Assembly (NCBI RefSeq): GCF_001981305.1
Contig: NZ_MSCW01000009.1
Location: forward strand, 124,001 to 188,000
Direction: 5' to 3'
DNA length: 64,000 nt
Origin: Marinobacter lutaoensis
GTDB lineage: Bacteria > Pseudomonadota > Gammaproteobacteria > Pseudomonadales > Oleiphilaceae
The notes under the pieces were generated by a model, which made no database searches, was not told where the DNA came from, and was given only the letters and a program-made list of their open reading frames with translations. Position 1 is the stretch's first letter; every line of letters starts with the position of its first letter. Positions 17,004 through 24,269 of this stretch are shown here, piece after piece. The position numbers and the translations under genes are program-made.

Positions 17004-17081
17004 ATGACGACAAAAGGTAGCGCTGATTCTATGAGGAACGCCCATGATCCCAATAAACCGTATTTTCCTTACTCAGATTGA
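17004..17081 (+). CDS. Cassette gene: 25-residue peptide (tentative)
   Basis: ATG at 17004 with AGGGAAGG upstream, ending 8 nt before the next start. MTTKGSADSMRNAHDP then a short aromatic tail. The good ribosome site is the only support. Confidence 0.3.
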   Translation: MTTKGSADSMRNAHDPNKPYFPYSD

Positions 17082-17089
17082 GAGCGGAG

Positions 17090-17437
17090 ATGAGTGGTAT
17101 GCCACATAGCGAAGAACTACAAAGCAACATAGATGAGGTACTTCAAAATCAGGACTTTAAAACGGGAGCAGCGGAAGCTTTCGAACGGCTAGGACTCTCC
17201 AGTCTGGAGGATGTTCTTGGGCATGGGTTCCCATCGAATGCCGTATTTCTGGAGCATTCTCTTCAATTGGTAGGAGTGCTAGTTAAAGGGTTTGTCAATG
17301 GAGACAGTCGAATCGACTCGTTTCTCCATGATGCAATTAACGCTACGAACAGCGATTCGATGATTGCCCATTCACGGAGTTACCTAAAAATGCTGGTGCT
17401 ACCAACTAAAAAGAAAGGAGAAGACCATGGAATTTGA
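17090..17437 (+). CDS. Cassette gene: 115-residue helical protein, unknown
   Basis: ATG at 17090 after GAGCGGAG; a second ATG lies 9 nt on. Mostly helical, no membrane segment. It overlaps the next frame by 4 nt. No array motif separates it from the next gene except a doubtful one, ATGGAATTTG, at 17427. Confidence 0.55.
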   Translation: MSGMPHSEELQSNIDEVLQNQDFKTGAAEAFERLGLSSLEDVLGHGFPSNAVFLEHSLQLVGVLVKGFVNGDSRIDSFLHDAINATNSDSMIAHSRSYLKMLVLPTKKKGEDHGI

Positions 17438-17715
17438 TATCAACTATTGAGTTTCAAGCGAACGACCAACACGAAAAAGATCGGGCAGAACGCATCAATC
17501 GTGAGGTTGGACGAATACTGATGCAGGTTGCTGATCGCACTAACGGCTATCTGGTTTGGTGCGACAAACCTCAATACGACAAACCTAGCGAATCCTGCGT
17601 TTTTAAACCCACACTTCTGATTCCTTTTGGTTACGCGAAATCAGTAGCAGGAAGGGATTACAAGCGATGGAAAGAACATCTTAACGGTTTGCTCGAAGCT
17701 GCATCTGAAGACTAA
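17434..17715 (+). CDS. Cassette gene: about 93-residue protein, start unclear
   Basis: The frame opens at a TTG (17434). A better start signal, AAAGGAG plus ATG at 17427, reads a different frame that stops after seven codons, so either a small frameshift has occurred or translation couples from the upstream gene. The protein has an alpha/beta look with Cys and Trp residues (YLVWCDKPQYDKP). TAA abuts the next motif. Confidence 0.5.
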   Translation: MISTIEFQANDQHEKDRAERINREVGRILMQVADRTNGYLVWCDKPQYDKPSESCVFKPTLLIPFGYAKSVAGRDYKRWKEHLNGLLEAASED

Positions 17716-17781
17716 TGGGAATCCGCCAGACAAATATTTGGCTTTGGGCGTAAGGTACAGCATTTAAATAAGGACCAACCG

Positions 17782-18003
17782 ATGGCTCTAAAAAAAAAGT
17801 GGTATGTCAGGTTTATCCCTGGTGGTACCCGTGAATCCACTAAGGTCGTCACCAGTGAGCGCAGCCCAATGATTCGCTCTTTCGCACTTGACAATATTTC
17901 AGGCATAGAACAGAGCGGCTGGAGAGGATGGGTTGAAGACGAGGCTGGCCATCGAATTTATGAAACGGCTGCTGAAAAACGATCCAAAGACAAATTTGCT
18001 TGA
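17782..18003 (+). CDS. Cassette gene: 73-residue basic protein, unknown
   Basis: ATG at 17782, AAGGA upstream. Starts MALKKKWYVRFIPGG, a strand-turn pattern like small beta-rich domains. TGA abuts the next motif. Not recognised. Confidence 0.58.
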   Translation: MALKKKWYVRFIPGGTRESTKVVTSERSPMIRSFALDNISGIEQSGWRGWVEDEAGHRIYETAAEKRSKDKFA

Positions 18004-18025
18004 TTGGAAACCGAGAGGTCGAACG

Positions 18026-18211
18026 ATGCATCACTCTTTGAAGAGTTCAATCCAGGGCGGCACGACCTGGCGACACAAGAAAACAGGCAAAGAAGTTTTT
18101 GTCCTGGAGACTCCCGACTCGAAATATGCTCGGGTTACGTTACGCCACGGTAGTGGCCGTGAGACTCGAAAAGAGCAGCACTACTTTCTTTACGAATACG
18201 AGCCAACGTAA
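18026..18211 (+). CDS. Cassette gene: 61-residue basic beta-rich protein, unknown
   Basis: ATG at 18026, GAGAGG upstream. Contains TWRHKKTGKEVFVLE and ARVTLRHGSGRET, a likely small barrel. TAA abuts the next motif (18212). Not recognised. Confidence 0.58.
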   Translation: MHHSLKSSIQGGTTWRHKKTGKEVFVLETPDSKYARVTLRHGSGRETRKEQHYFLYEYEPT

Positions 18212-18232
18212 TGGGACTCCGGGGGATCGACA

Positions 18233-18664
18233 ATGTTTTTAACAGATCGTGTTTCTGACCTCGAAAATCAGGTGCAGCTCTCCTGTGAATATCCCGGCCA
18301 GACACTGATGGTCGCTCTAGCGATCATACTAAACTACGACAACATGCAGAGCGCTCAGGACAAAGGCGCCGAATATTCGAACGCACTTGAGTGCAACATG
18401 GTGCCTGGCGCTGGTGATGCAGTCTGCATCGCACTTCATGAATTGGAAAAAGGTGTCAGCAAGGATTTAGACGCGAATCAGATGATCGCACAGTTGCATG
18501 CGCGCTGGAGCGAGTACGCTGGTCATCAGAAAAGCTACAAAGATCGTGTTGAATCGGGGATAAAGAAGGCAATGCCATTCGAGGCGGAGTTCAGATCGCG
18601 ATGGGATCTGTGGAAGTCTCGCTCCCAGTTGGGTATGAGCGCGGCTGGCAAAGTCTTCAGCTAA
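18233..18664 (+). CDS. Cassette gene: 143-residue helical protein, unknown
   Basis: ATG at 18233 after GGGGGAT. A moderately hydrophobic helix near 25-35 (TLMVALAIILNY) is probably buried, not membrane. Otherwise soluble and helical. The following motif at 18669 is decayed (ATGGAGATATCG). Not recognised. Confidence 0.58.
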   Translation: MFLTDRVSDLENQVQLSCEYPGQTLMVALAIILNYDNMQSAQDKGAEYSNALECNMVPGAGDAVCIALHELEKGVSKDLDANQMIAQLHARWSEYAGHQKSYKDRVESGIKKAMPFEAEFRSRWDLWKSRSQLGMSAAGKVFS

Positions 18665-18682
18665 ACAATGGAGATATCGAAG

Positions 18683-18781
18683 ATGGCCGATAAAGCACTG
18701 ATCGAACGATGGGGCTGGATCTGGCACGATCGGAAGACGGTTCAAATGGGCTCCACAGCGCAACTCTGCCCACGGCGTTAG
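18683..18781 (+). pseudogene. Chimeric remnant sharing its 5' end with the gene at 15642
   Basis: The first eight codons (MADKALIE) and part of the leader match the cassette at 15642 nearly exactly; the sequence then changes completely and stops after 32 codons. It is most simply read as a recombinant or deletion product between cassettes. The next 190 bp (18782-18972) contain no convincing gene. Confidence 0.5.
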
Positions 18782-18972
18782 GGTTGCTGAAATTACGCTC
18801 AAGAAAGCCTTTGCGGGGCTCAGAATCGGTGAGACAGCCGCATTCGGGACTCTTTTGCTGAGTTAGGTGCCACATAGGCGAGGCCCGGAGCCAGAGCATT
18901 AATGAAATCAGTGCCAATCGGGTGTCACTCACTCACGCACGCTCAGGAACAACTTGTGAGAACAGCATAGCT

Positions 18973-19104
18973 ATGTATATCTGCTTTTTTGAAGGTGAAT
19001 CAATGGGGCGGCGGTTTGACGATCCTGCCGAGATGGGGGCTGCGGTCGCTGAATTTCTGCACTCGAATCCGGGTAAGCACGTAAAAACTGAACTTTACAT
19101 CTGA
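18973..19104 (+). CDS. Cassette gene: 43-residue peptide, unknown
   Basis: ATG at 18973; a second ATG at 19003 follows GAAGGTGAA and may be the real start. Sequence MGRRFDDPAEMGAAVAEFL suggests a short helix. TGA abuts the next motif. Not recognised. Confidence 0.45.
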   Translation: MYICFFEGESMGRRFDDPAEMGAAVAEFLHSNPGKHVKTELYI

Positions 19105-19118
19105 TTGGAATTCGGATT

Positions 19119-19325
19119 ATGGACAAATTGAACGAAATCGCGCTTGCCCACTATGGCAAATTACTGGTCTTCGGTGGCGGCCTGGTGATGATGCCCTCTC
19201 TTTTCGAGCTGCAAAATGGATCACCAGTCGCACCTGAACCCTGGATCGGCATGATCTGGCTGACGGGTTGTACCATTTGCGGAACCGGCATCGTCTTCTG
19301 GAAGAAGTCTGTTTCTGGTTATTAA
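19119..19325 (+). CDS. Cassette gene: 68-residue two-helix membrane protein
   Basis: ATG at 19119, 4 nt after the motif at 19105. Hydrophobic segments near 15-28 and 45-62. Same length as the following cassette protein but not similar in sequence. Not recognised. Confidence 0.55.
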   Translation: MDKLNEIALAHYGKLLVFGGGLVMMPSLFELQNGSPVAPEPWIGMIWLTGCTICGTGIVFWKKSVSGY

Positions 19326-19345
19326 CAGCATTGGAATTCGAACTG

Positions 19346-19552
19346 ATGCGCGTTAACCAAGCTACCAAAAAACTGCTGATCGCCTTATTGCTTGTTATCA
19401 CTGGCATTGCAGTCGCATTGTATGGTGGCTGGAGGATGGATAAAGCAGTAATGGCAACACGCCACTTACCAACAGTTGGGATCGGCCTTTGTATTGTGAC
19501 GGCCGGGACAGTTGCGTTTTTTCGGTCACTTAGTGGCCAAGGGAAAAACTAA
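19346..19552 (+). CDS. Cassette gene: 68-residue two-helix membrane protein
   Basis: ATG at 19346, 5 nt after the motif at 19331. Hydrophobic segments near 9-27 and 45-60. No clear ribosome site, so the motif-to-start interval is very short. Not recognised. Confidence 0.55.
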   Translation: MRVNQATKKLLIALLLVITGIAVALYGGWRMDKAVMATRHLPTVGIGLCIVTAGTVAFFRSLSGQGKN

Positions 19553-19559
19553 CAAAGAA

Positions 19560-19665
19560 TTGGAATTCGGCAAACTTCGAGCATCACGACAACACCTAAC
19601 ATGGGAAATCGACAATGAAATCCCGAAAGAACAGGCAATGGCCTGACAAACGTAATGGGAATTCG
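19560..19665 (+). repeat. Three array motifs 42 and 54 bp apart (micro-cassettes)
   Basis: Full motif copies start at 19560, 19602 and 19656. The first interval has no open frame; the second holds part of a 21-codon frame (19615-19680) that runs through the third motif. These may be empty or collapsed cassettes, or the minimal unit the system can leave behind. A similar 50-bp unit exists in the second array (52234-52293). Confidence 0.65.
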
Positions 19666-19667
19666 GT

Positions 19668-19859
19668 ATGGCCGAACTAAGCAATGATGAAGCTGCCTTT
19701 CTAAAGGGTGTGTTGTTTGCTCTGTCGCAAATAGATCCTCGCTCTACTGAATACCGTGCAATTGTGCTTCAGGCCGGAGGGTTCGACTTACTGCGATCAG
19801 TCGCTGAAGAATACGATAGCGAGCACCTGGAGCGTGCCATCGAGGATGAACGGAAATAG
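19668..19859 (+). CDS. Cassette gene: 63-residue helical protein, unknown
   Basis: ATG at 19668, 2 nt after the motif. Helical with SNDEAAFLKGVLFALSQI and an acidic C-terminus. TAG abuts the next, variant, motif CTGGAGGCCG. Not recognised. Confidence 0.55.
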   Translation: MAELSNDEAAFLKGVLFALSQIDPRSTEYRAIVLQAGGFDLLRSVAEEYDSEHLERAIEDERK

Positions 19860-19871
19860 CTGGAGGCCGAT

Positions 19872-20261
19872 ATGACAGTTAGATCTGACACGAACACACC
19901 GCCACCACATCCTCTGTTTTTCGTGGGAATGCTGGCAATCCCGTTGAGTTTTATCTGGGGACCGATATTGATCCTGGCACCCTGCTGTTTGGGATGGTGG
20001 GCGCTCAAAATTGAAAAACCGAGACTGCTATCACGTCATGAAGCTGAGGTTGAGGGAGAGAGTATTGACCTGGGGAAGCACAAATATCCGTTGTCTGACT
20101 GTTCAATGACAAAGCCACGATTCTTCCCGTTCCAATATGGACTGCCTCAAGTGAGGCAGTTGGCAACCCTACAGCACATGGACAGCGGGACAACCCAGCA
20201 GTTCTGGATCATCACCAGACCATTTGGACGAACCACACTGCACCCAATCACTGAAGATTAA
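19872..20261 (+). CDS. Cassette gene: 129-residue membrane protein whose 3' end recurs in the second array
   Basis: ATG at 19872 after CTGGAGG. One long hydrophobic region near 15-42, then a soluble part ending GTTQQFWIITRPFGRTT...ITED. The last 24 residues, the stop and the downstream motif occur again, nearly identical, on the minus strand at 49920-49992, joined to different upstream sequence. This shows that the arrays exchange material. Function unknown. Confidence 0.62.
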   Translation: MTVRSDTNTPPPHPLFFVGMLAIPLSFIWGPILILAPCCLGWWALKIEKPRLLSRHEAEVEGESIDLGKHKYPLSDCSMTKPRFFPFQYGLPQVRQLATLQHMDSGTTQQFWIITRPFGRTTLHPITED

Positions 20262-20287
20262 GATGGGAATCCGCTATGGAGGAAAAG

Positions 20288-20503
20288 ATGCAAGAAAAGC
20301 AGGTTACCAATCCCGGATCTTTGGTGGTTGCGAAAGCACTATCTCTTATATCTGTTGTGGTCGCCTGCTTGTCAGGGCTTCACCAAATATTTGAGTGGAC
20401 CTTTTTCGATGCTGAGATTGTGGACCAGGTGTTCGGGGCCAGCCTTGTCCTAATGCTGATTGCCATGGCATTTAATGGTCATGCATATCACCAGGATGAT
20501 TAA
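20288..20503 (+). CDS. Cassette gene: 71-residue two-helix membrane protein
   Basis: ATG at 20288 with an ideal GGAGG 5 nt upstream; an earlier in-frame ATG (20276) overlaps that site. Two hydrophobic segments near 12-32 and 45-62. Not recognised. Confidence 0.58.
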   Translation: MQEKQVTNPGSLVVAKALSLISVVVACLSGLHQIFEWTFFDAEIVDQVFGASLVLMLIAMAFNGHAYHQDD

Positions 20504-20532
20504 CAAACATTGGAAACCGGAAACCCGAGATT

Positions 20533-20733
20533 ATGAGCAGGACGATTGATTTGAAACACATGCAGCGGCGTCAGCTTAACGATGTGGCTCAAGGGCCTGT
20601 TGAGACCTCACCGAATGTTTGTGGCAACTGGCGAAAATCTTACGTGATGCGTTTGAGACGTATGCCTGGCAAGTCGAGATTGCCTCGCGGTTTTCGAAAC
20701 CCTGTTTCAAGACCAACAGCCGAATTCGTCTAA
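20533..20733 (+). CDS. Cassette gene: 66-residue basic protein, paralogue of the gene at 12667
   Basis: Shares the VETSP, CGNWRKS and LPRGFR blocks with 12667-12867 and has the same length. The matching part spans the middle of both proteins; N- and C-termini differ. Two copies in one array, 8 kb apart, argue for cassette duplication followed by divergence. Function unknown. Confidence 0.62.
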   Translation: MSRTIDLKHMQRRQLNDVAQGPVETSPNVCGNWRKSYVMRLRRMPGKSRLPRGFRNPVSRPTAEFV

Positions 20734-20762
20734 GCAGAGACGATAACGGGCAACGCGGACGG

Positions 20763-21026
20763 TTGGTTCCTGACGATTTCTCGTGGCCATCGCCCCCCGA
20801 TAGCTCGTGGCAGTGGGTTGTCTGTGTTTACCCCGATGGCCTGTGTGATGTCGACCTTGTTCATCCGGTCAGTCGCAGATTTTGGTCAGAGGATAATGGT
20901 TTTATCGATCTACCCGACCTGGACCATTGGTGGTTCGAGAATATGGGCTTCACGATCATGAGAATGAGTCCGGCGATGAAAGTGCGTGAGGACCAGTCTA
21001 ACCCCCATCTATCATCGGTGAAGTAG
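20763..21026 (+). CDS. Cassette gene: about 87-residue Trp-rich protein, start uncertain
   Basis: The frame is open upstream into the previous gene; TTG at 20763 is the nearest plausible start and has no good ribosome site. The sequence is protein-like, with DSSWQWVVCVYPDG and PDLDHWWFENMGF. Its 5' end may have been lost when it was joined to the preceding cassette, as no motif separates them. Unknown. Confidence 0.45.
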   Translation: MVPDDFSWPSPPDSSWQWVVCVYPDGLCDVDLVHPVSRRFWSEDNGFIDLPDLDHWWFENMGFTIMRMSPAMKVREDQSNPHLSSVK

Positions 21027-21057
21027 CGAGAACATGGGAAAACGGGGAGGCTTAATA

Positions 21058-21543
21058 ATGGATCAACTAAAGAATCAGGGTAACGATCAACAGATATACC
21101 GCGTAGTCACTTGGTGGCTTATTGGTCTTGCATGTTTTGGCTTTGGTGGCGGAGTGGTAGCACCTTTGACCACCGAAGACCTGATGCTCGATATCGGTTA
21201 CGGAATCCTAGTGGCGAGGATAGTGCATGGTTTTATCCTGGGAACAATCCTCGGCGTTTCGATCTCGGCCCTATTGCTTGGGTTTAGCGCCCTCTGGGTT
21301 AGCGTTAAGCGCTACAACCCCGGCGCCGCCTCTTTCGGTGCAATGCTTATTGGGGGTGCCTTGATGCTTGGATTTGAGCGGCTTTTAGAGCCCGCACCAA
21401 ACACTGTCGCTGATGCGTTTGAACAGATGGGCCATGATATTGCTGCACTGCCAGTTCACACATTAGCGCTGGTACTCGCTGCCCTTGCCGTTGAGGGCCT
21501 GGCCTTCGCATGGCATAGGTACCGGCATCACGAACAGCAATAG
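21058..21543 (+). CDS. Cassette gene: 161-residue polytopic membrane protein, unknown
   Basis: ATG at 21058 with GGGGAGG upstream; the ATG in the motif at 21034 is less likely. About four hydrophobic segments: near 18-40, 52-76, 82-100 and 130-150. Not recognised. Confidence 0.6.
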   Translation: MDQLKNQGNDQQIYRVVTWWLIGLACFGFGGGVVAPLTTEDLMLDIGYGILVARIVHGFILGTILGVSISALLLGFSALWVSVKRYNPGAASFGAMLIGGALMLGFERLLEPAPNTVADAFEQMGHDIAALPVHTLALVLAALAVEGLAFAWHRYRHHEQQ

Positions 21544-21596
21544 TCCGCGCTCATCACAGAGCAGCCTAATATTGGGAATCGGGGCGTGGACAGACG

Positions 21597-22001
21597 ATGG
21601 GTGAATCAATGACTTCGATTACTGGAACAATCAACCCGGATCTTTACGCTGCTTGGCGACCGGGGCTGAGAGTTGTGGCACTTCTTGTTCTGGCTGGCGC
21701 TGGGCTGGTCATCGTTTCGGGGACGGGGAGCTTTGTGTTGCTGGTGATGCCTTGGCAGGCCCGACAGTCGGTGGAAAATCGCATCGAAATTACGATTCGA
21801 AGCAACGAGCTCGAAGCCATTGGGCGCGGTCGTAATTCTGAGGTTTCGCAGCGTCAGTGCGCGAGTAACGACAAGCTGTTCAGCAGTGATTTAAATCTGG
21901 TTGAAAATCCTCTTCACTTGAGAGAAGAGGTGGAAACATTGCTGTATTCGCTGGAGCTTCGATTCAAGCCTTTGGCTGAGCCATCGACCAACCATTACTG
22001 A
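21597..22001 (+). CDS. Cassette gene: 134-residue single-pass membrane protein
   Basis: ATG at 21597 or 21609. One membrane region near 25-50 followed by a soluble domain with a paired helix (LREEVETLLYSLELRF). The preceding motif (21573) is 29 nt after the previous stop and lacks the final C. Not recognised. Confidence 0.58.
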   Translation: MGESMTSITGTINPDLYAAWRPGLRVVALLVLAGAGLVIVSGTGSFVLLVMPWQARQSVENRIEITIRSNELEAIGRGRNSEVSQRQCASNDKLFSSDLNLVENPLHLREEVETLLYSLELRFKPLAEPSTNHY

Positions 22002-22018
22002 ATATTGGAAACCGGTTT

Positions 22019-22231
22019 ATGTTGGAAAGAATTACTAAACGTGGTCTCTGGATCATCATCGCAGTTCTTTTGGCCGCGCAGGCTCTGGATCTGCTCGCTT
22101 CAGGTATGAATTATTTCGTGGGTGATAGCGAGGCCAGTTTTATTCCGTTGCTGTTATCCCCGCTGGCTCTGGCAGCGTCGTGTGTCTGGATGGTAGCTGC
22201 GCTTCGCCGGAAAGAACCGTTCATCAAATGA
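22019..22231 (+). CDS. Cassette gene: 70-residue two-helix membrane protein
   Basis: ATG 4 nt after the motif at 22005. Hydrophobic segments near 10-30 and 42-62, basic C-terminus. TGA abuts the next motif. Not recognised. Confidence 0.57.
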   Translation: MLERITKRGLWIIIAVLLAAQALDLLASGMNYFVGDSEASFIPLLLSPLALAASCVWMVAALRRKEPFIK

Positions 22232-22244
22232 TTGGAAATCGACT

Positions 22245-22589
22245 ATGAAACCTTCTTGCGAGTTATCAGGCGAACAAATCGCCTCCCGATTGGTAGGGCT
22301 GATGCGAAGCAGCAACGACTCCAGTCCGTTCATGGAGCGCTATGCCGACTGTTTAGAGAAAGCGGCAGAGCTGGATGATCTTTCGTTTGTGCGAATGGGT
22401 CGGGAAGCAGAAGCTTTTGAAGAAGGTTTCAGGCATTTCGTTGCAGGGTTCCCTGGTGCACCGGCAGTGACCGTTCCGGAGGGCGAGCTTTTCGATATGG
22501 GTGTCTTCCTGGCGCGTGTCAATCGGGAGCTGCGAAAAGCACTTTTGAAGGGCTGGGCCGCTGCGATCAGGGCGAAGGCTCATCAGTAA
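22245..22589 (+). CDS. Cassette gene: 114-residue helical soluble protein
   Basis: ATG 3 nt after the motif at 22232. Helical, with FMERYADCLEKAAELDDLSF and a lysine/alanine-rich end. Slight resemblance to the protein at 15845. Not recognised. Confidence 0.58.
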   Translation: MKPSCELSGEQIASRLVGLMRSSNDSSPFMERYADCLEKAAELDDLSFVRMGREAEAFEEGFRHFVAGFPGAPAVTVPEGELFDMGVFLARVNRELRKALLKGWAAAIRAKAHQ

Positions 22590-22616
22590 CAACATGGGAA
22601 TCCGACCGAGGTAACT

Positions 22617-22952
22617 ATGACAGATAAATTCCGCGGAGATTTAGAGAATGACGATTCCGGAGAGATTGAGCAACTGCGCTCCCAGGCAGCCGAGCTTGAA
22701 AATAAGTCAACTACCGCCCGCGCCCGCATGTTCTGGGCTTTGAATGTCGCTCTCCTTTCACTGATCGGCCAAGGTCTGACCGGCAACTGGGAAACGCTTG
22801 CAGCGAGCACTGTATTGCTATTCCTGATGGGAATTGGCACTGACTATTACACTGAGAAACGACTCTGGAGCTTTTCTTTCTTTAGGGATTCGGTGAATTG
22901 CTTGGTGAGTGGCTGGAAGGCCCGACTGCGCCCAAAGTCAGCCACTGAGTGA
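22617..22952 (+). CDS. Cassette gene: 111-residue two-helix membrane protein
   Basis: ATG after GAGGTAAC. A coiled-coil-like N-terminus (EIEQLRSQAAELENKS) is followed by hydrophobic segments near 40-58 and 60-78. TGA abuts the next motif. Not recognised. Confidence 0.6.
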   Translation: MTDKFRGDLENDDSGEIEQLRSQAAELENKSTTARARMFWALNVALLSLIGQGLTGNWETLAASTVLLFLMGIGTDYYTEKRLWSFSFFRDSVNCLVSGWKARLRPKSATE

Positions 22953-22968
22953 TGGGAATCCGACTTTT

Positions 22969-23148
22969 ATGTCTAATCCGAGAGTTCTAGCGATAGGTTT
23001 TGCGATTCTCGGCCTCCTACTGGCTTACGCCGGATACAGCGGGGCGAGCGAGCATTACGGAAATTTTGAAGCCCTCTTGTTGGCGTGCCCTGGCCTGGGG
23101 ATGACCTTGGCAGGCATTGGTGTCTACGTCATCAAGGCAGGCGGGTAG
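22969..23148 (+). CDS. Last cassette gene: 59-residue two-helix membrane protein
   Basis: ATG 6 nt after the final motif (22953). Two hydrophobic segments near 5-24 and 36-56. No motif follows its stop, so the array ends here. Not recognised. Confidence 0.58.
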   Translation: MSNPRVLAIGFAILGLLLAYAGYSGASEHYGNFEALLLACPGLGMTLAGIGVYVIKAGG

Positions 23149-23230
23149 ATTTTTACGACCCCACAAGAGCGGGTCCAAGGGTAGAGAGACAACATCTTTG
23201 GCATCTTCCCGGCCCTAAAGAGCGGTTAAA

Positions 23231-23779
23231 TCATTCTGCGGCCTCTTGATCGCTTTCGGCGCGCTCAACCAGATCGACGACCTCGATGCACTGGGCCATG
23301 GGCAACCAAAGAGTGAGGGAGTCGTTACTGTCAGCGTCGAGCGGAACAAACCCCATCTTTTCGTAGAAACGTTTTGCGTTGTCGTTCTTTGCGTCAACAA
23401 CACATCCCACACCTCCTACCGACAGGGAAGCAGCTACAATCTGACAGAGCGCACTTATGACAAGGAACTTGCCAACACCTTGCCCCTGGACCGACAAAGA
23501 CACGCCAAGCCTTGCCAGCCTGATTGCTGGCGGACACTCCCCCAGGCGCTTACCGATCGAATGGCCTTGCGGAAACTCCATGCTGCAGGGGACTAGGGTG
23601 TAGAACCCCAAAATCTCGGAGGGATTGTTCTCGCGATCAACAAGGACATAGGTGCGGGCGGTCAATCTTTGATGCTTTTGCCGGGCGACGCTGGTAAGAA
23701 ATGTATTCAAAGCGGGATCGCCGCAATCGAACTTGCGGCGATTATGGCGTTTTTCTAGTTCTTGAATCTCCAAATCCAT
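23231..23779 (-). CDS. TacT-like GNAT acetyltransferase toxin
   Basis: 182 residues from the ATG at 23779. GNAT features: FTSVARQK-like N-terminus of TacT toxins (LNTFLTSVARQKH), LGRLGVS-type strand as LARLGVSLSVQGQGVGKFL with the acetyl-CoA-binding Q-G-x-G-x-G region, and a late NDNAKRFYEKMGF motif. Characterised TacT proteins acetylate aminoacyl-tRNA. It overlaps the antitoxin gene by 38 bp. Confidence 0.87.
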   Translation of the reverse strand: MDLEIQELEKRHNRRKFDCGDPALNTFLTSVARQKHQRLTARTYVLVDRENNPSEILGFYTLVPCSMEFPQGHSIGKRLGECPPAIRLARLGVSLSVQGQGVGKFLVISALCQIVAASLSVGGVGCVVDAKNDNAKRFYEKMGFVPLDADSNDSLTLWLPMAQCIEVVDLVERAESDQEAAE

Positions 23780-24062
23780 TAGCAAAACTCCGATATTGAA
23801 GCGCGGCCGCTCGAAGCGAAGGGCTCAATGGCTGAGGATTGTCCAGCATGTCCAACATGCGGTTGGCCGCCTCTTGGCTTACTACCACTTGCGCCGCCCG
23901 CTTTTCCACCTTGCGCGCCTCTTTGGTCGCAGCATACAGCAGAAACTGGTTGACACTTCGCCCTGACAGCTCTGCAGCTCGCGCAATAAGTTTATGGGAA
24001 TCCTCGTCGGGCCTGACAACCAGGCGAGGGTCTTTTGCTGTTTTTACTGATGTAGTTTTCAT
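23742..24062 (-). CDS. TacA-like (DUF1778) ribbon-helix-helix antitoxin
   Basis: 106 residues. RLVVRPDEDSHKLIARAAELSGRS is split here as RLVVRPDEDSHK and AAELSGRSVNQFL: a ribbon-helix-helix DNA-binding start. The C-terminal region with LDMLDNPQPLSP is the usual toxin-binding tail of DUF1778 antitoxins. First gene of the minus-strand pair and likely autorepressor. Confidence 0.87.
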   Translation of the reverse strand: MKTTSVKTAKDPRLVVRPDEDSHKLIARAAELSGRSVNQFLLYAATKEARKVEKRAAQVVVSQEAANRMLDMLDNPQPLSPSLRAAALQYRSFANGFGDSRTRKTP

Positions 24063-24213
24063 AATCTCCTGCGGGTCTGGATCGAACAGGGTAGAAATCC
24101 AGGCACCCTCCTAACTTGAGAAACATTGGATGGCCAGAGTTTTCCGGAGTACCGGCGCTGACCTCATCTTGATTCTTCTATCGGACATCCGGATTGCAGC
24201 ATTCCCTATCCGT

Positions 24214-24269
24214 GGTGCCATTCTGGCACCTGGCTATGGGCGTGTCAATTTTGGTGCCAAACTGGCACC
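24214..24269. promoter_or_regulatory. Two GGTGCCA-N3-TGGCACC palindromes
   Basis: Inverted repeats at 24214-24230 (spacer TTC) and 24253-24269 (spacer AAC), 39 bp apart, in the 357-bp gap between the topoisomerase end and the TacA-like start. They look like operator sites of a dimeric regulator, for instance upstream of the toxin-antitoxin operon (about 150 bp away). The remaining gap holds nothing convincing. Confidence 0.55.

Larger units (their letters stand above)
11166..22962 (+). mobile_element. Small-gene cassette array delimited by a 10-bp motif
   Basis: About 35 copies of T[G/T]GGAA[A/T]NCG occur in one orientation, starting at 11166, 11638, 11923, 12291, 12652, 12868, 13184, 13526, 13814, 14644, 14809, 15035, 15289, 15559, 15834, 16108, 16979, 17716, 18004, 18212, 18669 (poor), 19105, 19331, 19560, 19602, 19656, 19860, 20264, 20510, 21035, 21573, 22005, 22232, 22595 and 22953. 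Most lie 0-11 nt after a stop codon and before the next start. GG, the following A and the final CG are nearly invariant; positions 7-8 vary (AC, TC, AT, TT, AA, TG). All genes are + strand, mostly 40-150 residues, many with membrane segments. No integron attC-like sites with GTTRRRY ends are seen. An integron-like role is inferred. Confidence 0.75.

Noticed and set aside
22785-22798. Motif-like TGGGAAACGC inside the cassette gene at 22617
   Set aside because: It lies in the middle of a coding sequence and lacks the final CG in place; taken as chance.
11166-22962. Classical integron cassette array with attC sites
   Set aside because: No GTTRRRY-type cores, no long imperfect hairpins between genes, several units shorter than an attC site, and no IntI-like integrase adjacent.
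11166-22962. CRISPR array
   Set aside because: The repeated motif is only about 10 bp, spacing varies from 42 to nearly 900 bp, and the intervals contain genes; no cas genes.
11166-22962. The motif is only a ribosome-binding or start signal
   Set aside because: It contains no Shine-Dalgarno core beyond GGA, separate ribosome sites often follow it, and its distance to the next start varies from 1 to over 70 nt while its distance to the previous stop is short and consistent.
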